DNA of 55,088 nucleotides from Promethearchaeota archaeon (GCA_016839585.1 JAEOTZ010000061.1:1-55088); one strand, 5' to 3'. Shown: positions 9,355 through 17,976, counted from the stretch's first letter. Program-made: numbers and translations. The notes: generated from the letters alone by a model not told the origin.

Positions 9355-10341
9355 TTGAGATGGATAGAACTTTATTATAACCGAGTTGTAAAAGAAAAGG
9401 GTATAGCATTAAGGAAATTGGATCAGAGTGTAACTTCTGCTACAGGATTAATTGGAGTCTTGATACCTTTACAATGGTTACAAATGGATTATTCTATATA
9501 TATATTTTTTGCTGAAATGATAATTCTGACACTATTTATATTGAAGGATGCTGAAAGATACCAATATTTCATGAAATGGAATAGAATCATTTACGCAATT
9601 GAAAGAAGAAGATTTTTACTTGAAGAGGTAGATTACATGGAATATATCAGAAGATTTGATTTCAGTCAAAAGACAATTTTTCCAATAACTCTTTTTTATG
9701 CCATAGCCCGAAGGTTAAAAAAAGTATATTTTTTGTTGTTATTTGCTATTTATTTAAATAGTTTAATAATTGAGATCTGTAATATCCCTCCACCATTTGA
9801 AATTGGAAAAATTGGTTTGTTTGCTATTAGCATCTTAGGAGGAAATGGAATTATTCTAATTATGTTATTTATTTGGATCCTTGTAACGAAGAAATTACCA
9901 AAAGAATTTGACTATACACCATGTAATAATGAAGAACAAACTTCTGCAGAGGGGATGAAAAAAATTGAGAAGAAAATATACTACGCTCATAGTATATGTA
10001 TTTATAATACTAGAAGAGAAAAAAAAGAATTAGAATATCTCAGAAATGAGTTTGCGTCAGTTTGTAATCCAAATAAAGACATTACTTGGGATAATAATAC
10101 AAAAATGGAACCTTATTTTGAAGCAGTTAAAAATTCTGATATAGTTGTGGCTTCAGAATATAAGAAACATATTGGTAAAGGTGTTTTTGATGAAATAACG
10201 ACAGCAATTAATAATAATATTACATTCCTCTGTTTAAGACGGAAATTATTTAAATACCAATTATGTAAGATTGCAAATGTAGAAATTGTGAATGATCAAG
10301 ATTGGAAGAAAAAATATGGTAAAATAGTTTTATTAACTTAG
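9355..10341 (+). CDS. Membrane protein with C-terminal nucleoside-deoxyribosyltransferase-like (Rossmannoid) domain
   Basis: The 328-aa product starts at TTG preceded by AAGGAGAAG. Hydrophobic segments lie at about 27-64 and 122-178. The cytoplasmic C-terminus (about 205-328) reads KKIYYAHSICIYNTRREKKE, then NTKMEPYFEAVKNSDIVVAS, then IGKGVFDEITTAINNNITFL. This is the layout of nucleoside 2-deoxyribosyltransferase/DUF4406-like domains: a first strand ending in a small loop, an Asp in the third strand (D262) and a Glu (E280) in GVFDEI at the catalytic position. Such domains cleave N-glycosidic bonds of nucleosides and related compounds. Tethering to a membrane module within a defence-like island suggests an NAD- or nucleotide-cleaving effector, which is inference. 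Confidence 0.65.
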   Translation: MRWIELYYNRVVKEKGIALRKLDQSVTSATGLIGVLIPLQWLQMDYSIYIFFAEMIILTLFILKDAERYQYFMKWNRIIYAIERRRFLLEEVDYMEYIRRFDFSQKTIFPITLFYAIARRLKKVYFLLLFAIYLNSLIIEICNIPPPFEIGKIGLFAISILGGNGIILIMLFIWILVTKKLPKEFDYTPCNNEEQTSAEGMKKIEKKIYYAHSICIYNTRREKKELEYLRNEFASVCNPNKDITWDNNTKMEPYFEAVKNSDIVVASEYKKHIGKGVFDEITTAINNNITFLCLRRKLFKYQLCKIANVEIVNDQDWKKKYGKIVLLT

Positions 10342-10370
10342 CTAGTATTTTATTTCTAAATTAATATAAA

Positions 10371-10424
10371 AAAATCTGCTAAGTTATCTAAAGAAATAAG
10401 AATGCATGTAAGAAAGGAAATTGG
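10371..10424 (+). pseudogene. Short fragment of acetyl-CoA synthetase 3' region
   Basis: Translation gives [19 protein letters not shown], a match to the C-terminal domain of AMP-forming acetyl-CoA synthetase and to the larger fragment at 14961. Over 54 nt I count six mismatches with 14996-15049, four of them at synonymous third positions. Homology is lost on both sides, so this is a relic. It lies between the membrane protein and the AlbA_2 gene. Confidence 0.7.
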
Positions 10425-10504
10425 ATCTAACTACGGATGTCAGATAACTTGATATTATTTAAAACTGTATTTTGATTTAAGAATAACACACTAAAGCATC
10501 ATTT

Positions 10505-11773
10505 TTATCTTATTAATGTATTATGTTTCACATGTGAATTGAATGTGTCTAAATCAATAGGTAAATATCCAAATCCGGCTAATATTGGATTAAAGAAATC
10601 CTTTATCACTTTTGATGGAGTATTTCGAATTATTTCTTGACTATATATTTTTTCAATAGGTTCGAAGTATTTTTGTCGGAAACTAGATCCAACATGATAA
10701 TCTTTACAATGTTCAATTCCAATTGCTTTAAAAATAAACAGTAAATCTCCAGAATAGCTTACGTTATTATACAATTTAGAGATAAAATCAAGAAATCCCA
10801 TAAAATAATCTGCATTAATTTCTCTGTGAAAATCTTCTTGCTCATAAAAAATTCCCTTCTCAATTAACATTGCTGGATTTTCTTCGAATTGATATTTATC
10901 ATTAATCTCATTCTCTCTATAGAAATCCTTTAATTCAAACTCTTCAAGTATAACATAACTCAAATTATAGATTATAATTCCGTTTTCTTTAATAATACAA
11001 GAAGCAGGATGTCCCAAAAAGTATGGAAAGAAATAATCATTTACTCTAAAATCTTCCCCCCAACTAAGATTTGATCTGTTTATTACATTATTATTGAAAT
11101 TGGGAGTTTGAGGGACATTAAACATAATTAGATCATAAATCTCTTTTGTAATTTGAAACAGTTTCTCACCAAAACGGACAGGAGAGATAATTAATCGCAT
11201 CTCTAAATTATGCTTACCAATCAAATCAACGAACTCCTTTTCCACCTTATTGGTTGATTGATTTAGAGCCTTCCTATTTTTAGCTACTAAATCAAATGCT
11301 TGTTCAATTTCATATCTTTCCATTGGAGTTGACGTGAAATTTGTTCTCTTATAGAATTTATGTGAGCTCTTCTCAAAGTGAAGATATGGATATTTCTTTG
11401 GAATATAAATAACGAATACTTGGCCTTTCTTACCCGATATTTCGACATCAACAGGCCAAATCTTAATGTTTAATGGTGGATCTATATTATTGTGAGTAAT
11501 TTGATCAATTTTTTCTCTTATACTTTTTGATTCTAATGGATTAATTTCAACAGGTTTATGTTCCTCTTCTACAATACCGTAAATTACATTACCACCATCT
11601 GAATTAGCGAAAGAAGATAAGGTTTTAGCAATTTTTTCATTATCATTCAATTGTCTCTTATATTCAAGATGTATGCTTTCTTCTATTCCATTATTAATAA
11701 TTCCCAACAAATCTATTTCAGTAATACCGTTTTCTCCTAAGTTTTTTGGAATGAATAACATTTTTATTTTCAA
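10505..11773 (-). CDS. AlbA_2 (Schlafen-type) DNA-binding/nuclease-like protein
   Basis: The 422-aa product has an N-terminal AlbA_2 domain (about 18-165): ESIHLEYKRQL (the E-x-K segment), TLSSFANSDGGNVIYGIVEE, and FYKRTNFTSTPMERYEIEQ, the conserved end of the domain. In Schlafen relatives the acidic residues of the first segment contribute to a metal-dependent RNase site; many prokaryotic members bind DNA and belong to accessory loci. The C-terminal 250 residues are an unassigned alpha/beta region. The gene is monocistronic and leftward, flanked by an acetyl-CoA synthetase relic. A defence or regulatory role is inferred. Confidence 0.75.
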   Translation of the reverse strand: MKIKMLFIPKNLGENGITEIDLLGIINNGIEESIHLEYKRQLNDNEKIAKTLSSFANSDGGNVIYGIVEEEHKPVEINPLESKSIREKIDQITHNNIDPPLNIKIWPVDVEISGKKGQVFVIYIPKKYPYLHFEKSSHKFYKRTNFTSTPMERYEIEQAFDLVAKNRKALNQSTNKVEKEFVDLIGKHNLEMRLIISPVRFGEKLFQITKEIYDLIMFNVPQTPNFNNNVINRSNLSWGEDFRVNDYFFPYFLGHPASCIIKENGIIIYNLSYVILEEFELKDFYRENEINDKYQFEENPAMLIEKGIFYEQEDFHREINADYFMGFLDFISKLYNNVSYSGDLLFIFKAIGIEHCKDYHVGSSFRQKYFEPIEKIYSQEIIRNTPSKVIKDFFNPILAGFGYLPIDLDTFNSHVKHNTLIR

Positions 11774-12046
11774 AAATTAAATTTTTTTGATTTTCTCTCT
11801 ATTTATCGCTTCTAATAATGATTATATTATTTAATAATGTTACATCTCTATAAAAATAGAAAGGGAGGATGAGTTCAAATTATAAATATTTAAGCTAGTT
11901 TTTTTTATTGTTTTTTACAATTGTATTTTTATCATGAAAAGATAATGCATTGAATACTGTAACTTTTTGCTAAATCCTTAGTTGTAGAAAATGTTATCCC
12001 TTTAAAAACGATAGATTAAAATATGTAAAACAAGAATAATGATTGT

Positions 12047-13012
12047 ATGAAATCTACAGATATTAAATTAAACAAAAAGAAAAAAATTGAAAAATTAATC
12101 AAACCTGGTGAAATAATAAATATTAATCTCTCCGATATTAGTCCTGAGGTTAAAGAAGAGGAATCTTTCAATTACCTTGAGTCCATTGTTTCATATGTTG
12201 ATATATTGGGCTTTTCTAGTAAAAAAGACCTAGATGATATAGAAACAACACTATTTGACTTTTCTTCACCTTTAGCCATTGCTTCAAAAAATGCTCCAAA
12301 TGTAAAATTTTATATTTTTAGTGATTGCGCTTTCATTGTTTCGAATATTGATTTTGCAGGTGATTTATTAGCATCTATTAGATATGCGTTTACTCAATGG
12401 ATCTCTGATGGTATTCTTGTAAGGGCAGGTATAGCAAAAGGTTCTTTTGGTGAAATGTTTACGTGGATACATTCCAAAAACAAACATGATTTCGGGAATA
12501 ATTTTGTATCTAGTCTTTTTTCAGGTACTGCTGTTGTTGAAGCTGTAAGGTTAGAGGAAAGTGGAAATGCCGCTCTACTCTTTTGTTCAGAAGAATGTGC
12601 TCAATTTTATCATTCTCATTATAATGAAAAAATATTAACTATAGAAAATAATAAATATGTTCTACCTTGGACATATACAGATAAAGCTTTAATTAGATTA
12701 GCAGCAATAACTTCACGTCGTTTAGTTAAATTTCTTTCTTGTAACGATGAGATATATGAACCAATTATTAATAAATTAAGAAATACTATGGTATTTTCGG
12801 TAAATTCAGCTGAAAAACCGATTTTACCATTTTCAATCATTTTAACAGTGTTAAATTTACCTGACACACCTGACACTATTCGTAAAGAAATTTACAAGTT
12901 TTTATCCATCAAAAATATTGATAATTATAAAGGATTAATACAGAATTGGCAAGAAACAGAATATTATAAAATAATGAAATATATTGCAGATTCTGATTCG
13001 AGTATTCCTTAA
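12047..13012 (+). CDS. Class III nucleotidyl-cyclase-like protein
   Basis: The 321-aa product has a cyclase-homology core at about 45-200: SYVDILGFSS, with D52 as the first metal Asp; YIFSDCAFIVS, with D93 at the second metal position; LVRAGIAKGSFGE; and SGTAVVEAVRLEESGNAALLF, the strand-helix pair that normally closes the active site. Both metal-binding aspartates are kept, so catalysis looks possible. Substrate-specifying residues cannot be judged by eye. No cNMP-binding effector is fused or adjacent. Orphan cyclases of this size occur in Pycsar anti-phage systems, but the adjacent gene is a convergent TOPRIM protein, so that assignment is speculative. Confidence 0.7.
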   Translation: MKSTDIKLNKKKKIEKLIKPGEIININLSDISPEVKEEESFNYLESIVSYVDILGFSSKKDLDDIETTLFDFSSPLAIASKNAPNVKFYIFSDCAFIVSNIDFAGDLLASIRYAFTQWISDGILVRAGIAKGSFGEMFTWIHSKNKHDFGNNFVSSLFSGTAVVEAVRLEESGNAALLFCSEECAQFYHSHYNEKILTIENNKYVLPWTYTDKALIRLAAITSRRLVKFLSCNDEIYEPIINKLRNTMVFSVNSAEKPILPFSIILTVLNLPDTPDTIRKEIYKFLSIKNIDNYKGLIQNWQETEYYKIMKYIADSDSSIP

Positions 13013-13071
13013 ATTATATTTCAATTTTTCTAACAATAATAAATTAAGTCGTTTAGAAATTAGTGATTTGT

Positions 13072-14889
13072 TTAAGAAATTCTCCAACCCTTTCTTTTAT
13101 AATATTTCTTTAATTGTTTATTAATTTTATCATAAAATTTTTTCAAAGCTTCTTCAAATACCATTTCCTTCTTCTTTTCTAATATGAAAGGAAATAACAT
13201 TTCAGCAAATTTTGGCTTGGAAAAACTTGGGAAGTTAAATTCTTCATAATATTCAAATTCGAATTTCATAATTGTATCCTCAAAACCCTTTCTATTTTCT
13301 TTAGATTTTTGTAATTCCTCTTTTAATTGTTGACAATAATTATCTTGGAGATTTATATCATAAAATTCACAGTAATTTAAGTATGAAGTTATAACTTCAT
13401 CTATTGTAAAGTTTTCTGATACGAAATCAGGTTGGAAAAAATGATAGTTATCTTCATTGATTCCTCTTTTTCTTAAATTTTTTTCCTTTCTATGACGTTC
13501 AGCTTCAGAATCTGCATCTAAAAGAAGAAAATGTCTTTTATCCTTAAAATTTTGTATTGCTCTTGAAAAGGTGTAATCTGTTTTCTCTTTTCCTTTAATA
13601 TCAATAACATCTATTTTATCGAAATGACCTCGTCGACGAAAAAATAAAAAATATTCTTTCATTAGATAATATTCCGTCTCTCCTTCAACATAAATGATAA
13701 ATATTTTTTCAGCAAGTAAATCATAATCAATCAATAAACCTTGTCGATAAATATTTCGTTCTTTTTCTTCAGTGAACAAGAATTCGGGATGTAATTCTGC
13801 TTTTTTGACTTCATCAGTCTCTAAATACCATCTTACTACCTCCAGGGTTTCTCTAATCTGAAAAATATTTATATAATAATTAAGGAATCCCTTCAATTTT
13901 TCCTTTTTAAAGACATTTATCTGTGTTAATATATCAAACCAGGAGTCAAATCCTGAATAATCACCCATAAAGTAGATAATATCTTCTAAAAATGAATTTA
14001 TAATATCCTTGTCATCGGGATTAAAATATTCTAAAATGTTCTTAATCTTTTTTTTCTGGATTTTATAGTCTCTGTTATAGGCTTCTTCTATTTCATCATC
14101 TTTTAGAATACCACGCTTGATGACGATTCTTGGCTTTGGTGAAGTAGGATTATAGAAAGGAGGAGCAAAGATAGATTCAATTTTCAACCATAATTCTAAC
14201 TTTTTCGAATCCAACCATAAATATCGTTTTATATATGGAAGATTTTTTGATATAAATTTTTCTTCCTTAATTTTTTCCTCGATAAACTTTTCTTCGTCGA
14301 AATTTTCACCTTTTTCCTCAAAAGCTTTTCTTATACTTTTTATCCAAACATTATTTTCTATTTCAACCCAACATGGCCAAAAAAATTTAGAGAATTCTTC
14401 AACTGAAAATAATTTAGTTTTTGTTTTTTGAAGATAGTGAAAAATTGTTAATAATTGTAAAAATTGAATTGGATGGTAAAAATAAATGGATTCTTCTATA
14501 ACAAATAAGTTATTCTCAATCTCATGTTTAATTCTCTTAATTTCAAACCCTTTCTCTCTATCCTCCTCATTATCAACAAAGTAAATGAGATTTTCATTAT
14601 TTAATTCTTCCCATGAATTGAATTGGTAACTATTTGATAACAAATGCGAATTAAATAACCTTACATGGAATTTATGTTCTTTAGGAAATGTTAATTTGAA
14701 AAATGGAGTAATGATATTTTCTTTGAAGAGGTATTCTAAAAAAATCAAAAATTCATTGTAATCTCTTAACTCTTTACTAATATCAAGTTCTTTAAACCAT
14801 TTATATAAATCTTTAGGTTTGAATAATTTTCTTCTGAAGTATGGATTCAATTCTATAAATTTATTATAAAGATCACTATAATGTGTCAT
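13072..14889 (-). CDS. TOPRIM-domain protein (OLD-like nuclease half)
   Basis: The 605-aa product has a TOPRIM core near 395-470: IFIIYVEGETEYYLMKEYF (E402 catalytic Glu), then KRHFLLLDADSEAERH (D458 and D460 as the DxD pair). That is the OLD-family/DUF4435-like arrangement of a metal-dependent nuclease. The N-terminal 390 residues lack Walker A and B motifs, so this is not a standard OLD ATPase-nuclease; they are helical and charged with no recognised domain. The gene ends 60 nt from the convergent cyclase gene and its 5' end abuts the acetyl-CoA synthetase fragment. A role as a DNA-cleaving defence protein is inferred. Confidence 0.65.
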   Translation of the reverse strand: MTHYSDLYNKFIELNPYFRRKLFKPKDLYKWFKELDISKELRDYNEFLIFLEYLFKENIITPFFKLTFPKEHKFHVRLFNSHLLSNSYQFNSWEELNNENLIYFVDNEEDREKGFEIKRIKHEIENNLFVIEESIYFYHPIQFLQLLTIFHYLQKTKTKLFSVEEFSKFFWPCWVEIENNVWIKSIRKAFEEKGENFDEEKFIEEKIKEEKFISKNLPYIKRYLWLDSKKLELWLKIESIFAPPFYNPTSPKPRIVIKRGILKDDEIEEAYNRDYKIQKKKIKNILEYFNPDDKDIINSFLEDIIYFMGDYSGFDSWFDILTQINVFKKEKLKGFLNYYINIFQIRETLEVVRWYLETDEVKKAELHPEFLFTEEKERNIYRQGLLIDYDLLAEKIFIIYVEGETEYYLMKEYFLFFRRRGHFDKIDVIDIKGKEKTDYTFSRAIQNFKDKRHFLLLDADSEAERHRKEKNLRKRGINEDNYHFFQPDFVSENFTIDEVITSYLNYCEFYDINLQDNYCQQLKEELQKSKENRKGFEDTIMKFEFEYYEEFNFPSFSKPKFAEMLFPFILEKKKEMVFEEALKKFYDKINKQLKKYYKRKGWRIS

Positions 14890-14960
14890 AATTCTAAATA
14901 GGAAAGCTAACTATTTATTTAGATTATTTAAAATTTATTTAAAATTTAGATTTCCATTCC

Positions 14961-15242
14961 AAAGAGACATATGTTACTTTAATGCAAGGAGTTGAAAAAT
15001 CTGCTAAATTGTCTAAAGAGATAAGAATGCATGTAAGACAAGAGATTGGTCCCGTTTTCCAGCCAGATGTGATTCAGTTCGCTGATGATTTGCCAAAGAC
15101 GCGAAGTGGCAAAATAATGCGTAGAATATTAAAAGCTATAGCTTCTGGAACAGAAATCGGAAACGTTACAACGTTAGCAGATCCTTCTGTTGTTGATAAG
15201 CTACTTGAAGAACGTAAAAAAATGGATATCGAAATAGGTTAA
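14961..15242 (+). pseudogene. C-terminal fragment of acetyl-CoA synthetase
   Basis: The frame reads [20 protein letters not shown], then [20 protein letters not shown], then [16 protein letters not shown]. This is the C-terminal subdomain of AMP-forming acetyl-CoA synthetase, including the [11 protein letters not shown] motif whose first Lys (PKTRSGK region) adenylates acetate. About 93 of the usual 630 or more residues remain, and upstream sequence loses similarity near 14960. The ATG at 14982 is internal to the ancestral domain, so this is a relic rather than a gene, unless a stand-alone C-domain is made. Confidence 0.8.
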
Positions 15243-15262
15243 TTTAAATTTCTTATATTTTT

Positions 15263-15490
15263 TTATTTTAAAAAGACCTTCATTTTGCCTTTTAACTGAT
15301 TTATATCTATATTGTAATATTCTGGTAGAATTGAACAATTTAATTTAAATTTCTGATTTTGTAATTTCAGATTTTCATTGTTAATTAGAATTATATCAAA
15401 AGAAAAAAGTTCCATTAAATATAATTCTACTCTGATTGGAGCAATCACTTTTGTGAATTTTTTGGAATTAATTATATTGTTTAAAATCAC
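15263..15490 (-). CDS. Possible small hypothetical protein
   Basis: A 75-codon leftward frame covers most of the gap between the acetyl-CoA synthetase relic and hicB. It reads as a mixed beta-rich sequence (TKVIAPIRVELYLMELFSFD) but has no clear ribosome-binding site and no recognised family. It may be a decayed gene or a chance frame. No other feature is seen in this gap. Confidence 0.25.
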   Translation of the reverse strand: MILNNIINSKKFTKVIAPIRVELYLMELFSFDIILINNENLKLQNQKFKLNCSILPEYYNIDINQLKGKMKVFLK

Positions 15491-15611
15491 TATTTTTTAA
15501 ACCGTTATATAATTCTTATTCTGCAAATTAGATAAAAATAATAAGAATAATAATATATGATTATTAGAGAAGATTTTAATTCCATATTCATAACTGAAGA
15601 GAGTAAGGATT

Positions 15612-15839
15612 ATGAAAAGAGAATTTAATATCGTAATAGAACAAGATATCGATGATTTATATATCGCCAGTGTTCCTGAGTTACCTGGATGTCATACACA
15701 AGCAAAATCATTAGATGAATTACAAAAGCGAATTATTGAAGCCATTGAATTATACATTGAAGTAGATAAAAAAAAGCTGGAAAAACCCAATAAATTTGTG
15801 GGTATTCAGAAGGTGGAAATAACTTTTGAAGAAGTTTAA
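15612..15839 (+). CDS. hicB: HicB-like antitoxin
   Basis: The 75-aa product has the short HicB partial RNase H-like fold: FNIVIEQDIDDLYIASVPEL, PGCHTQAKSLDELQKRIIEA and IELYIEV. There is no added DNA-binding domain, as in the minimal HicB group. It neutralises the HicA mRNA interferase by binding it. It precedes and overlaps hicA by 14 nt, so the two are translationally coupled; in this locus the antitoxin gene comes first, whereas classical hicAB operons have the toxin first. Confidence 0.9.
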   Translation: MKREFNIVIEQDIDDLYIASVPELPGCHTQAKSLDELQKRIIEAIELYIEVDKKKLEKPNKFVGIQKVEITFEEV

Positions 15840-16053
15840 TCCAATAGCTCCAGAAAAATTAATTAGAATTCTCAAAAAACAAGGTTTCGAAGAAATAAGA
15901 CAAAAAGGTTCCCATAAATTATTTAGGGATGCTGAAGGTAGAACGACAGTAATTCCTTTTCATAAAGGTGAAAAAATTGGAAGAGGCTTATTATTAAAAA
16001 TAATAAAAGACACTGGAATGACACGTGAGGAATTCCTTTCACTTTTAAAATAA
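15826..16053 (+). CDS. hicA: HicA-like mRNA interferase toxin
   Basis: The 75-aa product is a double-stranded RNA-binding-like HicA: PEKLIRILKKQGFEEIRQKG, then SHKLFRD with the catalytic His in GSHKLF, TTVIPFHKGEKIGRGLLLKI and a terminal helix. HicA cleaves mRNA independently of ribosomes and causes reversible growth arrest until bound by HicB. Start ATG lies inside the 3' end of hicB. The length is normal and the catalytic His is kept, so the toxin looks intact. Confidence 0.9.
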   Translation: MKKFNPIAPEKLIRILKKQGFEEIRQKGSHKLFRDAEGRTTVIPFHKGEKIGRGLLLKIIKDTGMTREEFLSLLK

Positions 16054-16190
16054 TTTTATTTTCATGAAATAACTCGTTTTAAAAGCCTTGCCTTAATTTT
16101 AGAAAACTGCACCTGAAATACTTATTATTATGAAAAAAATGTTATAGATATTAAAAAAGGAAAAAAGAAAAAGTTAAAAATAGTTATTAA

Positions 16191-17375
16191 TTAGATTTTA
16201 GCTTGTAATTTGGATTTACGGAAAATCCAATATTTTTCAAGAATGATTAAAGAAACTAAACTAATAATAGTAAATAGTAAATAAAAATTTCCTAAGGGAA
16301 TTATTCTACCTCCTATTACATTTTTTATACGCTGAGCGTAAATATCGTAATTTAATCCACTTCTACGATCGAACCATGTGATAATCGCACCTCCTTCTCC
16401 ATCAGTGCAAATTTGAGGCTCGAGTTGGTTACGGAGTGCTATACATATTTCCGTTCCATTAGCTGTCCATTGCACAGCTCCATTGGAATCAATATGTTGA
16501 GCGTAAATGTCACCATACGGATCCCTTCTATTATCGAACCATGTGATAATCGCACCACCTTTTCCATCGGTGCAAATTTGAGGATATCTTTGGGAAAGAT
16601 ATATATTACATATAATTGTGCCATTAGCTTCCCATTGCACATTTCCATTAGAATTAATATGTTGAGCGTAGATGTCGTAATTTAATCCATTTCTAAAATC
16701 GAACCATGTGATAATCGCACCACCTTTTCCATCGGTGCAAATTTGAGGGTCTTGTTGGTTATCATCTGCAGTACATATTGCTGTGCCATTAGCTGTCCAT
16801 CGGACAGCTCCATTGGAATCAATATGTTGAGCATAAATATCTGAGTAGGATCCATTTCTCTCATCCATCCATGTGATGATTGCACCTCCGTCTCCATCAG
16901 TGCAAATTTGAGGTTCATGTTGGTTATCAATTACTGTGCATATAGCCATACCATTATCCTCCCATTGCACATCTCCAGTGAAATCAATATGTTGAGCGTA
17001 AATATCACCATCAGAATCACTTCTCCGATCTCTCCATGTGATGATTGCACCACCTTTCCCATCAGTGCAAATTTGAGGGTCTTGTTGGTTATCATCTGCA
17101 GTACATATTGCTGTGCCATTAGCTGTCCATCGCACAGCTCCATTGGAATCAATATGTTGAGCGTAAATATCACCATACGGATCACTTCTCCGATCTCTCC
17201 ATGTGATAATCGCACCACCTTTTCCATCGGTGCAAATTTGAGGTTCTTGTTGGTCATCGATTGCCGTACATATTACCACACCGTTAGCTATCCATGCATT
17301 CGCATTATTAGTGATAAGTATTAGCGGAATTACCGATAATGTTAATACTAAACTATAGAACTTTTTTTCTTTCAA
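16191..17375 (-). CDS. Secreted, C-terminally anchored six-repeat propeller-like protein
   Basis: The 394-aa product has a signal peptide (about 1-28, ending near NANA), then six repeats of about 53 residues. Each carries the cores PQICTDGKGGAIITW, a D-x-R segment and DIYAQHIDSNG, followed by W and a hydrophobic strand. A terminal membrane helix and basic tail (about 355-394) anchor it. The repeat number and strand pattern fit a six-bladed beta-propeller on the cell surface. The repeats are very similar at DNA level (about 159-nt period), which points to recent amplification or ongoing homogenisation. Function is probably ligand or partner binding; no enzyme motif is seen. Confidence 0.8.
   Translation of the reverse strand: MKEKKFYSLVLTLSVIPLILITNNANAWIANGVVICTAIDDQQEPQICTDGKGGAIITWRDRRSDPYGDIYAQHIDSNGAVRWTANGTAICTADDNQQDPQICTDGKGGAIITWRDRRSDSDGDIYAQHIDFTGDVQWEDNGMAICTVIDNQHEPQICTDGDGGAIITWMDERNGSYSDIYAQHIDSNGAVRWTANGTAICTADDNQQDPQICTDGKGGAIITWFDFRNGLNYDIYAQHINSNGNVQWEANGTIICNIYLSQRYPQICTDGKGGAIITWFDNRRDPYGDIYAQHIDSNGAVQWTANGTEICIALRNQLEPQICTDGEGGAIITWFDRRSGLNYDIYAQRIKNVIGGRIIPLGNFYLLFTIISLVSLIILEKYWIFRKSKLQAKI
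16330..17290 (-). repeat. Six tandem coding repeats, period about 159 nt
   Basis: Within the secreted propeller gene, the segments containing the complement of ATTTGAGG and GTTGAGCGTAAAT recur at regular spacing, often differing by only a few bases over more than 100 nt. The repeats are in phase with the codons. They are a likely site of recombination and of assembly collapse. Confidence 0.8.
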
Positions 17376-17450
17376 TAAATTTTTCCTATTTAATGTAATT
17401 TTAAGTTTAATAAAATTTTAGGATCTGTATATTAACATAGATAAATTACT

Positions 17451-17741
17451 TTAAAAAAGTTCTTTTATCTCAAGCATCACGTCTTTATGGGGGTCCCTAT
17501 CATAGTTATCCCAAGCTCCATCTCCATCCGTATCGGGACTAATAGGGTTAGTTCCTTCGATGAAGATCTCTTTATAATCATTCCAGCCATCACCATCAGT
17601 ATCTTTATCGGCAGGTTCAGTTAACCATGCCTCTGTATCGGTTGAACTCGCTTCTATGAATGTATCAGTTTTTATATAAAATTCCATCACCAGAAATTTG
17701 TCCCTGTAATCCGTGCCTTGAATTTCAATATTTATACTCAA
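17451..17741 (-). pseudogene. Fragment of a giant surface-protein gene (calcium-binding repeat region)
   Basis: The 96-codon frame (SINIEIQGTDYRDKFLVMEF ... [14 protein letters not shown] ... [18 protein letters not shown]) is a close match, in protein and DNA, to residues encoded at about 54336-54600 of the giant gene at the right end of the window. It contains two DxDxDGxxD thrombospondin-3-like calcium motifs. It has no signal peptide or anchor and stops after LEIKELF, so it is a detached piece of a paralogous gene. It lies 75 nt upstream of the propeller gene on the same strand. Confidence 0.75.
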
Positions 17742-17762
17742 AATCCTGAGAATGTTTATTAA

Positions 17763-17957
17763 TGTTATATTTATGGACTAAGTCCTGGAATATACTCATA
17801 TGTAGCCATAGCAAGAGATTACGCAAATAAGACTAATATCTTGTATAATGAAAAGTTTACTTTTAAAATAATCAAGGAATCAAAAGAAGAGGGTTTTTTA
17901 ATTTTTATATATTTCTCAATTATAGGTCTAATGGTGATTACTTCAATCACAATATAA
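17763..17957 (+). pseudogene. C-terminal remnant of a surface protein (membrane anchor end)
   Basis: Plus-strand translation gives LSPGIYSYVAIARDYANKTN, then a short polar stretch and a hydrophobic helix FLIFIYFSIIGLMVITSITI ending at TAA 17955. This is the typical end of an archaeal Ig/PKD-type surface protein: last beta strands, then a single membrane anchor. The frame is closed by a stop at 17760 and has no start. It is probably the tail of a deleted surface gene and lies back to back with the fragment at 17451. Confidence 0.5.
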
Positions 17958-17976
17958 AAATTAGTAAAGAAAAAAA

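Noticed and set aside
9355-13012. Complete Pycsar system (cyclase plus membrane effector)
   Set aside because: The membrane protein has no cyclic-nucleotide-binding domain and is separated from the cyclase by an AlbA_2 gene on the opposite strand.
16413-17324. Several 69-138-codon frames on both strands within the propeller gene
   Set aside because: They are shadows generated by the tandem DNA repeats.
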